A program made the position numbers and the translations under genes. Shown piece after piece: positions 21,641-32,863 of a DNA stretch of 64,000 nt. Source of the stretch: Calycina herbarum (Eukaryota > Ascomycota > Leotiomycetes > Helotiales > Pezizellaceae); the NCBI GenBank assembly GCA_001414485.1, contig LLEY01000156.1, positions 62,001 through 126,000 of the forward strand. Reading direction: 5' to 3'. The notes beneath the pieces were generated by a model. That model saw nothing but the letters and a program-made list of their open reading frames with translations. It was not told the DNA's origin and made no database searches. The first letter of the stretch is position 1; every line of letters begins with the position of its first letter.

Positions 21641-23095
21641 GGGTTTAGTAGACTTGGAGATTGAAATGCTAGCCTCGTATAACACCTAACATTTCACATT
21701 GATCTAGTACTTCGTATGCACAAAACCACACAGTCTATTACATCACACCATTCTCAAGCACCGTACCTAGACTTTTCCAACTCAGCCTTTTATATAACAA
21801 GGAAAAGCAAGCTTCGTAAAATTCCCAACTATCACCATTACCCCAAATATACCCCCATACTCTAAAGCAGAACCGATCATTCTTTCAATTCAAGAATCCA
21901 AAATGAAATTAAGCAACCCACAAAGCCGCCAAGCACAACTCCTACGTGTTCGTGCATCTACATCAAAACAAAACGCGAAGAATTCCTCCATCTCCCCTTG
22001 CTTCTTTTCCAATATCAAAACATCAATCCTTGAGTTTATATACTATACACCCCTTCCCACCTAATACAACAAAACCATGAACAACAAACCTTCAATCCCA
22101 GAACACAATCACAGAAACCCTCCTATCAATATCTCCTACACTTTCCACTCATCCCCGTACCCTCAACTAAAACACCGTCTGAAATCCAACCACAAGCTTC
22201 GACAAAAAGAACCCCAAAAAGGCCAGAACATCACAACATCCAAATCCGTTAATCAAACCGTCCAACTCAACTACAACCCTACAATTAAAAAAAAATCTCT
22301 CCCCCTTACCTAATTTCAAAACACAAATCAAACACCACCTCTGCAATAACAAAGAGAGCAACTCCATCTGCATAAAAATCCGTACCAACTGCAAAGTCAA
22401 GATAAAACAATCAACAAGCATATCAACTCGAAAACAAAGAAAGACGTAAGCGAGACACATCAGGGGTAGGTAGCCAACTTAAGAAGGGACGGTCACGCCA
22501 TTCAAATTATTTTGGGTTTCGACGAAAAAAATGATCAAGGTACCAAATCATAAGAACTACTCTACAAATCCGATTCGGAACCATAGAGACTTATCAACAT
22601 CCAAGTCATTACGACGTGAGAAAACGAAATGGTGAAAAAAACCAGAGCTGTCACGTGACACACCCCTTTTACATTTCCATCTAAAACAGAAAAAAAAGGG
22701 TGGAGAAAAGGGGAAATTTGACTCTCCCTTCGCGGGGGTCCATTGTATTGAATTATTCTAGAAAAAGAAGAAAACCTTTGCAATGCTTTTGTGTATCAAT
22801 CCTCAATCCTCCATCACAAAAAAGGCGACCTATGCCTCGTATGCACATGCTAAATTATCAACCCCAGTATTTACACGATGGCAAATATCTTCTCTTGCGC
22901 TCCACCTTGGAGCCTGTATCATCCATTTCAAAGAATTCGAGGGTGGGATGGGAAGAAAAATGCTGGAATGCTGTCTAAATGTTGGAGTTGAATGTTGAAT
23001 AATGCCGACCCGACCGGAAAACGCCGAGGAAGAAGAAAAAAATAATGATCATCCCACCCCTCCCAATATTAAAGCCTTATAAGGCGTTGGAAACC
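21641..23095. other. Intergenic, no gene supported
   Basis: Several C- or G-poor open frames below 100 codons occur, none resembling a known family. Part of it must serve as the 3' flank of the APRT gene. Confidence 0.4.
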
Positions 23096-23837
23096 TTATT
23101 TAAAGTCCTCCCTAAGTAACGTATAAACAGGAGCATTAAGCTTCTCTCTCCCCTTGAGAAAGTCGATTTCGAGAATAAAGAGATAGCCGACGAGGTTTCC
23201 TCCGAGTTGCTCGACGAGTTGTCCGGCGGCGGCGGCAGATCCTCCTATCAAAGAATGTTAGAAAGAGATGCAAGGAATATTTTTGAGGGATGAAGGTGGA
23301 CTTACCAGTAGCAATAATATCATCCACGATCAAAACCGTCTGCCCCTTTGCAACAGCATCCTTCTGAATCTCAAACCCATCCGCGCCATACTCCTTATCA
23401 AACTTCGCCGTCTCCGTTGGCCCCGGCAACTTTCCCCGCTTTCTGACAGGTGCGAATCCAGCACCCAACCGCAAGGCTAGACTGGGACCGAAGAGGAATC
23501 CCCTGGCGTCTAGACCTACGATGATATCGGGCTTGACTCCATTGTTGATGGCGAGCACTTGAAGCTCGAGAGCGCGGATGAGGTTCGTGTGTTGTGCGTG
23601 CGAGGAGAAGAGGGGGAGGATGTCGATGAAGTCGATGCCGGGGATGGGGAAGTCGGGAAACTGTCGAAGGGCGGCACGTAGGCTTATCTGTTGACTGGCG
23701 AGTTCGGAGGCACCGGTGGTAGAGGAGGTGGACTGGGGCTCGCGTCTCGAGGCATCTTCTTGTGTGGTGGAGGAGGAGGAGGAGGTGGTGGTGTTGTTGG
23801 CAGTCGTTGCGGGTGGAGCTTGGGTGGTTTCGGTCAT
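23096..23837 (-). CDS. apt1: Adenine phosphoribosyltransferase
   Basis: Exons 23837-23306 and 23244-23096 on the minus strand (226 residues). The enzyme converts adenine and PRPP to AMP in purine salvage, in the cytosol. Core motifs are the [14 protein letters not shown] start, [20 protein letters not shown], the flexible-loop GKLPGPT, and the PRPP-binding [18 protein letters not shown], which spans the splice junction (intron 23305-23245, GTAAGT...GATAG). The C-terminal strand ends ...[10 protein letters not shown] Thr/Ser-rich extension of about 50 residues precedes the core and is not part of the standard enzyme of about 180 residues. All expected active-site motifs are present, so it should be functional. 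It is the only clear housekeeping gene between 20 and 28 kb. Confidence 0.95.
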
Positions 23838-26800
23838 CGTGAAGAGAAAGAAGGAGGGAGGAGGCGAGAGGCAGGAGAGTGACGGTGGTGAGAGGTTTGT
23901 GGTCAGATATGCAAATTGATAAAAAAACTTCTGGGATGGGAAACGCGGCGGTGGTTCTGTGGGTTGGGGCTGTCTCGATTACGGGCCTAGATGAGCCAAC
24001 GAGGGGTCAAGTCAAGGATGCGGACGGGAGACCTTGGAGGGGCAGTTGGCAGGGGTGGAGAACAGCAGGAGAGATGCACTGAGACTGAGAGATGCACCGT
24101 AGGTATCGACTTGCAAATTGCCCTGGACAAGCGCACCAAGTGGAGGACTTTGCGCGAGCTAAGCCTATGATTTTATTAAGAAGTCTTGCTTGAGTCGTCT
24201 TGGGGATGCTTAGGTGCAAAACCGATGCATCGAGTTGCAGATGCACGCAAAGCTGAAGCAATAAATGCTGGACCACAGTTGGAGTCTTGATGCTTTGAAG
24301 TGGTGGGGAAGGAGGAGCGATGTCAAGAGCGAGAGGCCAGTCGGAAGACTCGCATCAGACTGCGCCTGCACAGGGCTGCAATGTGCTGCAGTAGAGGTGC
24401 AATTATGCAATTACTGTAGAGAGCTTGCTCCCTGTTCAGAGGCGATGGCTGGCTCTCGAGCTTTGTTCGATGGTTTGGGAGGTGTTGTGTCTTGAGCAAG
24501 ATACTAAGTACCCTATGAATACGGAGCTTGGATGAAGGAGTGAGTGGTGTGGGGAGTGTCAGCAGCAGTGTGAGGGTTGTACGGCTTGAGCTTGATGCTT
24601 GGATATGCTTGGATGGGTTTTGGAGGGGAAAATAAATAGAGGGGCAATAAATAAGCGATCGATGCGGCATCGGTCTCCCGTTGCGGGCAACGATGTGATT
24701 CAATTTAGACGTTGCTATTTAAGGAGTGATTGTGATTGTGATTGTTTAGACCCTCTGAGGTTACATTAACCTTCCAGGTGCTGAACATTACCTCCGGAGG
24801 CTGATCAAAAGAGGCTCTACTTCTATCATTTTGAATTATTCACAGACAGGGAAGGTAAGGCAGTTGTCTGGGCGGAGTCATGACTTGCTTGATCTCGACA
24901 GGAAGGAACCTTGAAGGCTTCCCTAACTCTTCCATCTACCTAGCAACCTGAGCTAGAAGTTTGACTAGCAAGGAAAGTCGGCCAAATATTATTAGACAAC
25001 GCATCGCTCAATTGCTGGTTGCTGCTTCGCCTGCTTCAAGACGGATATCACCCACAAAATGTACATCCGCATCCAAATCCACTCTCACCGGTCTGAAGGC
25101 GACATCTCGAGCATCATGTATCAGGTCTCAACACTCATGATTTGTCTCTTCGTTGGCCGATGTCGATGACACAATCACACAGTGTTTCACCCATCAGGCC
25201 ATCCCCACCCTTCAGCATATCTCCTTCCTGCAACCGCCTCTTCCGTCTTCGAGAATAATATGATCAAATTATTCATAGAGCGACTCAAATAGCCAAAAAC
25301 GGCTAAGCCGATAATGCTAGCAAAACTAACCAATTGCCGCCCTCAGTCAATAGATTGCCCAGCTTCTATATCGACACCAACCAGGCAACACCAAAAATTC
25401 GTAACCCATATTATAATTGTAGGGAAGGGGTCGGGGTACGCGAGCATCAAGACTCATCCTGTATTTTTTTCACATGTTCCCTTCCCCCCATCCAGTTGTT
25501 GGCCTGCCTCATGGGGACGATAAGATACCGCTGGCCCGACATCTCACGCCGTCAAATACCAATGACACGAGCTCTAGCCGACGCCAGAATCCTCTCCACG
25601 TGGCAGCAAATGCTTTGGATATGGTAGACGACGAGATCTTGAAGCCCAAAGTAGGACGGGATGAATTTTGTACGATACATCCATCACCTGCAAAACGGCT
25701 CTTCGATGATCACCGATCTTTGTACGACAACCACGACCGAACTTTACTTGAGCCCGGATTCCGGAAGCTTCCCCTGGGCTGCTCTGCAACTTCTGGCGAT
25801 GGTGGGGTGCACGACATGGCTGCATCCTTTACTCCTCGAGTTGCTTGACTGCTATCGATAAGCAGATGAGGGGGAGCAAAAGAGGAGGGGAGGGCAGCTT
25901 AAAGCGTACAGCAGCTTCCGTCCCGCTGTACCTTCCTACCCAAAAACCTTCTCGATGCTGACCGCTGCTTCGATGCAGAGCGCATAGTACCGGCAAAGAA
26001 CGGCGGGGTAACGACTCAACAACTCAAGAGGTTGGGTCGAATCACCAACATCTCTCTCGATCCATAGCGAGTTATCACTTCGTCACGTGCTACTACCGGA
26101 CTGAATCCGGACAATATACCCACCAACCTGGACTAGGCTTACGGCGATTTTCGAGATAGATGCCCGACCGATGAGATGATTTCTTGTGGCCTAAAGCCAT
26201 CCTCGTACATGATATGCAGGAAAGTGTGGAGTTGTGAAACGTAGCCTCTAACTGTGTGACATGTCGGCAGTGGGGTATTGAGGATTTGGAGTGCAGGTAC
26301 GTCTTCCATTGTTGGACAACTTCTAACTTGACAGCTCAAGATTTGTCTGCCCGTTGAATGGGTCAACGACACCGAACTTGGGAATTTCTATGTTCGGCAT
26401 CAAATCCCGGGTTTCTCCCAACTCCCAAGTTCGTTCCTCCCTCTCCTTGTTTCCATTGGCAACGAACCCATTTCAACAATCGAATCAACATAACCCGGAC
26501 CGGGAACATGCCTCCTCGCCATCGACTCTTCTAGATCCCTCATGGTCTGTTCGGCAGTCCGGGTTCCGGAACCAGTCAAATAAATTTAAACTTGTTGGGA
26601 TCCCGGGCCCTTGCGTTCACCTTTACCAGTTCTCGGGCCCGTATTTTTACAAGTGGGAAGCCGAGTCAAGACCACCCTTCCGAGAATGGCGGTCAAAATG
26701 CAAGACAGAAGATCGAGTGGGACGAGTCATGTTGTGTGCTTCGGTTTTGATATTTGCGGGGAGGTTTATTTTTATACTTGCTATTTTGATTTTATGGGTT

Positions 26801-27838
26801 TCCTGTGGAGATGGTTGGTATTGGCTTGGTCTGTGTTGAAGCTTGATTTGCGTCTGTGTGTTTGTATGGGGAATGCTCTAGTTCAAGGGATGTTGTTTAC
26901 TTTTTGTGGTCAATGGTGTTCGTACCAATCGTCATTCACCGTCTTATGCTTTCTCTCTTACTTTTAACGACAAAAGTAGCTTGTTGGAAGTAGACCTACT
27001 AAATAAACTATATGAAATCCATCCTTGAATTCACCATTCGTTTCTTATATTTATTAGATAATTCATTTCATATAGTATAATTAGTATAACTTTATAAAAC
27101 GTTTCGTAAAATTCATATAAAATAGTTTAGCCCGGATTAATAATTATCCGAGGCACGTGCGAGGCACGTACAAGACTAAACCAGTAGTTCTTATTTACTC
27201 CCTAAAACCTATCCAAACTATCACGTAGCCTAAAATATATGAAATATATAAAAAGTCATGAAATTTATATATATTTCGGTTTTAATTCAAATAGTTTACG
27301 AAAATAAATCGAGCCTTGAATTCAATTCAAATACTCCTTATTTCGTGAATTTTCAGTTTCAAGTTCTTTTAGGAGCCCTAGTTAGAAGCAGGCGGAATGT
27401 TCTTGGGGTATTTTGTAGCTACAAAAGTGGGCAAATTCAAGCTTAACTCGCAACTCACTGTATGAGTTAGTTGCATGTCTCATAATTATATTCACTTGTT
27501 ATCATCTTATCGTTAAAAGTTTCATCTCATCTTCCTTCTTTTCATTTTATCATTCCCAAAAACGTCAACGTAAAGGAGATCAATTGAGGATGAAAAAATA
27601 AGATTCTCCTCTATCTTCCGTTCGTTCTCGTGGAATACAATCTTCAAAGTAGCTTCAGGGCCATGCCCTGGAAAGCCCAGATTTTCTAGTACTCTTGAAA
27701 TACCCCTAGTCGTAAGCTTAATTTATTGATCTTTTACTCCCCCGCACGCTTCAACCACTCGATCGAAAACTCCATTCTTTCGTTTTTCGAATGTTCTAAA
27801 ACAGACGTCGGATTGTTCTGGGTGTGCTTCTCATAGTC
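23838..27838. other. Four-kilobase stretch without a convincing gene
   Basis: Open frames up to 161 codons (for example 26354-26839 plus, with one C-terminal hydrophobic segment) lack recognisable domains, and neighbouring frames are equally open. Sequence from about 27000 to 27480 is AT-rich and ends with a fragment of the family A TIR element (27432-27460). Confidence 0.4.
27432..27460. mobile_element. Terminal fragment of the family A TIR element
   Basis: The segment CAAATTCAAGCTTAACTCG followed by CAACTCACTG and TA matches, with a few differences, the inverted end of the element at 14659. The opposite end was not found upstream, so this is a truncated copy. Confidence 0.55.
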
Positions 27839-28076
27839 CTAAATCATCTTGATAGCCATGTCACGAACCAAACTGGGGTGATCAAAGCGGAGGCAGATGT
27901 TGTCGACGGTGGAATTGACATATATGCTATTCGGGGAATCTTCTTTGAAGTAAAGAGTTTGGTGTAAGTACAGAGAGCAACGTGACGTGATTCGCTGTTT
28001 GCGTGGAGAAGACCAGGTATGGGGACTGAAGAGACGGGTGCTGGCGGACGTGGTCCTTTCTTGCGAGGGGTCAAGA
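27839..28076 (-). pseudogene. 2EXR-like relic
   Basis: On the minus strand the peptide LLHANSESRHVALCTYTKLF corresponds to the 'P-x-LLH-x-x-x-E-S/A-R' block that follows the 2EXR motif in this family (compare SILHTNKEARKIGLRHYNKCF in the gene at 28572). The next conserved part (IYVNSTVDNICLRFDHPS) is in a different frame, so a frameshift lies near 27935. The N-terminal core is missing. It is a remnant of an inverted neighbour of the next gene. Confidence 0.5.
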
Positions 28077-28571
28077 GCTACTGTGATTTGTAAGTCGCGG
28101 CTGTGAGAGGTGGCGAGTTTCCATATTTACAGTCGGATTTTAGCAAGCTAGCGGAAAAAAGTGGAAGGTTTGCGGCATTATGTATGTAGTTTCTTGGGAG
28201 GAAGATTGAGGTTTGCTTGAGTGTTGTATGGCCTATTGTTATGTATTTGGTAGCTACGGAGGCTGTTGTCCGCAACTTTAATTGGATTCAAGTACCCTAT
28301 CACCCAGATATAAATACTATTGTGTTCACTTTTGGCTGGAAGGCCTATTGCTAGGGTCTAGATTGATGAAAGCACGGGCTTCTTTTAAAGTCAAATTCAC
28401 TGCAATCTCGATTATGATTCCTTCTAAAATGTCATGTTCTTATCCTCTCAAGTTTTTTGCCACACTTTAACCTATCTACCTTCCTCAAATTTCCTTCATC
28501 GGCAAATAATCTTGCTAGCCTACATCTGCAGTAGGATTCTCCAAATCACTACTACTGATGAATCCAACAAA

Positions 28572-29458
28572 ATGGCAACTACCTTTGAGCCATTTCCTCG
28601 TCTAGAGCTTAAGGTAAGTGCATCTCAAAGATTACTAGAGCATTCTTTCCATTTCTTATTGTTTCAACTCGCCAGAAGCACCCTTTACATAGCCTGATGA
28701 CTATGGAACAATTCCCAAGTACTTCACAAACAAGTGGACTAACACCTCGATCTTTGGAACAGCTGCGCAAAAAGATCTGGAACCATGTCGCAAATCAAGG
28801 TCGTGCCGTCCTCTTTACCTTGGTTGAAGGAAGAGATCCGATATTAACCTGGCAAACCGGGCAGGGTCATGGAACAGTCAGCGAAGGTCGCACACACTTC
28901 AAAGCCCACAATCCAGTCCCTTCTATTCTACATACCAACAAAGAGGCACGCAAAATCGGACTTCGACACTACAATAAATGCTTTGAACATCACCAAGGTC
29001 GTTACTCCGCATACGTCAGTCTCAACGATACCTTAATGGTTCCCCTCCCTGATATCATGAACGAGTTCTACGAGGAGATTTACAGTCAGGACATTAGCTC
29101 GCTTGGTGGATCGAAACGTGGACCGTTGATTTATGGAACTTATGGTTGGAGAGAAATGGCTATTGCAACTACTGTATCGATTACAGGATGGCAGGGCACA
29201 CACTTGGTTCTCTTGTGCAAGATTCGTGATCGTGGCATACAGAGCAAGAAGAATAAGGACTGTCAGTTAAGTTGGGCTGAGAGAGTTGAATTGCGAAAAA
29301 CTATCGATGAGGTCAATAAGAGTCAAGGAGGAGGTGACTTTATTTATCTATCAGGGATATGGCGTGTATTGGGAAGATGGGAACAGGTTTGGGGAGGCTT
29401 GTTGGACCTTTTTCACCACAAGAATGAGGAAATTCAGCCAATTTTGCAAGGCATGTAG
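28572..29458 (+). CDS. 2EXR-domain protein, compact form
   Basis: Exons 28572-28613 and 28676-29458 (274 residues). The first exon encodes MATTFEPFPRLELK, and the second carries LEQLRKKIWNHVANQGRAVLF, together a divergent 2EXR core (F..FPRL..E.R.KIW). They are followed by PSILHTNKEARKIGLRHYNKCFE and SLNDTLMVPLPD, the usual second block. No signal peptide or membrane segment is seen. The 2EXR family is a large Pezizomycotina family of unknown biochemical function. The frame is intact and the intron has GTAAGT and CAG ends. It differs strongly from the longer paralogues at 29899 and 52124. Confidence 0.75.
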
Positions 29459-29898
29459 AGATCATAGGGGAGTCAACTGTATTGTTTTAAACTTTGTGGC
29501 TGGGGAATTTCTATTAATAGGTAGCACTTAATACGTCATGTCGCAAACAATGAGAAATTATTCTGCCTAATGAATCCAACTTAAAGTGGTAATAGGTTCT
29601 TCAAGCATTTTAAAAGACTAGGAAAACTTCATTTATTTCAGTGAAATTAGAGTTGATTAGCTAGCTGCCAAGCAGTGTCAGCTTCACTTTCCCCGTTCAT
29701 ACCCCACTTAAAGTGCGGAGAGTTAGTAGGGCTAAAGTTTGCACAGACCAATCGTGGTCAATGCGCCTCATAAGATTGCCTCGGAAATGACTCACCTGTA
29801 GGAAGGCTTCTTGAACAACAGACAGCCTTAGGCAACATCTCAGGTTTATCTTCATCGGTTTCACGTAACACTATTGGTGCATAAACTAGCTAGCAATC
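29459..29898. other. Intergenic between two 2EXR genes
   Basis: No coding frame or repeat recognised. It separates two same-strand 2EXR genes and presumably holds the promoter of the second. Confidence 0.4.
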
Positions 29899-31668
29899 AT
29901 GGTCGAAACACCTGGCGGCGTTTATGAGAAAACCATTGCCAAAGGTAAGGCCTTCTTTGAATTTGGGTCATGTTCTGCTAATGGCACAATACTAACATAC
30001 CAAAAACAGATACAGATGCTGTCACCATCAACGACAACCAGGGGGCGGAAGATGGAGACAAGGAACACCTCAGCCCTGAGAGTCAAGGGAGAATGTGGAA
30101 ACTCTATTCGCCTGGTATTTTTGAGCTCATCTCACCTTCCAAGGCCATGCAACAACTAACGAATTTATAGAACATTGGGAATTCTGCGATCAGCCGAACA
30201 CTTCAGCAGAAAACATAGATCTTTCACCAGGTCTCAACAATGTGTTACGCTATGTTCATTGGGTTAAGGAGACACCCACAGAACACACCAAGTTTACGCT
30301 ATTCCCACAACTGCCGACCGAGTGTAGAGACAAAATCTGGGAATTTTCTCTTCCAGCACCAAGAATCGTTTACCCTAGATGGAAAGAAGTCCATTTCGAT
30401 CGCACAAACCCAACGGCAGGCCATGCATGTCTTCCCGTGTACCTAGGGCCCAAATACAACGCCCAACTTGGCAGAAGCATTAGAAGTACCTGCAGGGACT
30501 CACGCTCCGTGCTCCAGCTATATTACCATGCTTTGAAACAGGTTCAAAATATTGAGCCCCCGAGATCTTTGCACAAAGACGAATTTACGGCCCAGATAAA
30601 ACGTGAAGGACCCGTCTGGATCGATGGTAGACGAGACACATTGGTTCTCGAGACAGCACTCCTTGAGGTACTCGACCGTAAGAGCCTGAAAATAGACGTT
30701 TCAAGGATAAGAAACATCGCACTCGAGACTCTGGCCTCTGATTTCTCATCTTTACGCCCGACGGAAAGGTTATCGCCATATTTATATCCGAATACTGCAA
30801 ATCCGAAAGAAACAATATGGCACCGCTTTCAACAAGTTGCTCCTGATCTGAAAACCTTTTCGCTCATGTGCATTGACGATTCTGTGCATGATAGCCGAAA
30901 GGACAATGGCAATCCTTTCAGTGGAAGAAAAGGCGAGATGGTTCTACTGGATATGGAAGACCAAGGTTTAAGAGACTGCAGGCGCCATCTGAGAGCCAGA
31001 AAAGACCACCCCAAGCTCATTACCTCAAGAAAGCCGAAGAATTTCCCTGGTCTAAAACACAGAGAACCTATTTGGTTGATATGACCGTCAGGTTACGGAA
31101 GGAATTCGATGAGGATCTTAGTAAAGATTCCAAAAAGTGGAAGGGCATTCGCTTTTCAATCACACACCTATTCAATGCCGAATATGACTGGTGTTACGCC
31201 AAAGTTCGATATATGTCCCCAAAATCCAACTCAAGTTTCGCCTGTCGTAACCCAGTGGCTCCCCACCATGTGAAGATTAATAGCAAGGACTGCATCTTCT
31301 ACACATTGGAGCCCATTGAAGCTTTTACGGGCGGACGCTATAACATTCGAGTACAGGATAAGCATTCCGGTACACTGTTCTATCTCACGAAGCATAATGG
31401 AGTTTGGAAAGATGCACATGCTACGAAAGAAAACTCTTTCCAAGAGCGAATATCTTCGTCTATCCATATCACTGCTGACCGAGATGAGCCGAGAGAGGTG
31501 GATGGTAATGAAAGTCAGCTGGTTGTGGCTTCTACCGCACTCTGGAAAGACTATAACGCCGAGGATCATGGAAACTATCATTGGAAACAACTGAACAATA
31601 GAGGGGCTTGGGAGTTGAGACTCAGGAGCTTGCGGCATCAAGCATTTGCATTAGAAGAACGTGAATAG
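29899..31668 (+). CDS. 2EXR-domain protein, long form, with a frame change near 31030
   Basis: Exons 29899-29944, 30010-30114 and from 30171 onward. The tiny first exon (MVETPGGVYEKTIAK) and the phase-1 junctions before HWEF follow the exon plan of the other long paralogues. The 2EXR core reads KFTLFPQLPTECRDKIWEF followed by LPAPRIV. Conserved blocks STCRDSRSVLQLYYHAL, GPVWIDGRRDTLVL and RNIALETLA follow. The first frame ends at a TGA at 31082-31084, while the conserved C-terminal part (KWKGIRFSI... to 31668) is in another frame. Either one base is lost or gained between about 31000 and 31066, or a weak 65-nt intron (30966-31030, GTTTAA...CTCAAG) exists. The intron would remove a CRRHL block conserved in paralogues, so a frameshift is the better explanation. 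Function unknown. Confidence 0.65.
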
Positions 31669-32863
31669 AACGAGAAGGGACTGGGTTTTTGTCGTCACAT
31701 CAGGTGAGCTTGGGTCGGATAGTTAATATAATTGATTGCCTTGCAGTTTCTTTGCATGATCATGAAGTCCCTTAAAGTAACATATAATCCTTTCACCAGT
31801 GTTCCGTACGCATTTGCTTTTAGGTAAATAAATGATCGCCATAGGGAACTGAAAGATTATTTTGAAATCCATGTTTTTGCTCCTTTACTATATGATCCGT
31901 GGATCTTCAATGGGGGATAGCATGTTTTTATACCGAGTGAGTAGAACCGCTACCTATCTAACAGTGATGAAACTTGAATATCGATTTTATAAGAATCGTT
32001 TCGAAGTTGTACTAAAAGAGCAAGTGAGGTTTTGAGAATCCTTCGAAGCGAAATTCGACGAATGCTAAATCAAATCCCTATAGTAAAAACCAGGGTATTA
32101 ATTCTCCCCGCCTAGCCTAGCCTGGAGGTCAGGCGAGGCTAGGGTAATCAGATTTCCAGAAATTGATCAAAAGATATTAGACATAATATAATTTTACAAG
32201 AGATAGAAATCGTTATTTGCTAGTTATATTCTATCTTCTATTTAACAAATTAAGCGTTTTGACTTAACATAGCTTATTATATATATGAATGGAAAAAAAC
32301 ACGAAAAAGTCTACTTAGTACCAAGAGACGAGGAGAATCAAAACACTATTAAAAACTTCGATCGTAATAGTAAAATACTATTATTAGTTTACTAGGCTTG
32401 AGAAAGTGGCTATAGACCTTCTAAAGATTTGTAGAAATTAATATTCACTGTTATTTAATAATTAACTTATATTGAACTAGTTACTTAATATGAGTACAGG
32501 GATTATTTTAGCGTGTAGGTGTAATAGAAGATCCATGGTTAAGGAGACCTGAGTGCGATTTGATACCGTATTATGTAAGAAATCAGGGCGTATTTTTGCT
32601 CTGGCCCCCCTTTCCTGCCCGCTAATTGGTTCGTTCGTTGTTTTTAGTCCGTGCAGGTAAAAGGGGAAGATACCAGAGCGGCTGGGAATGAGATAAACTA
32701 GGTGGCACGTTGGTCTGAACGCCGTTCCGTAGCACTGATACCTGGACTGTTCCTCAAACACCAACTCATCTCCACAACAAAACAATCTGAATCATATGAA
32801 CCTTTCGATTTCATCGAGCTGATTTGAAGCTCTATGCTACCCCAGACCCATCAAGAGGCAAAT
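31669..32863. other. Intergenic with AT-rich relic DNA
   Basis: From about 32150 to 32480 the sequence is strongly AT-rich with frequent stops and may be decayed repeat DNA. No inverted repeats or genes were identified. Confidence 0.4.

Noticed and set aside
26354..26839. 161-codon open frame with one hydrophobic C-terminal segment
   Set aside because: First ATG lies well inside, no domain is recognisable, and an overlapping frame of similar length exists. Left unannotated as a gene.
30966..31030. Intron to reconcile frames in the 29899 gene
   Set aside because: Weak donor and branch site, and it would delete a block conserved in paralogues.
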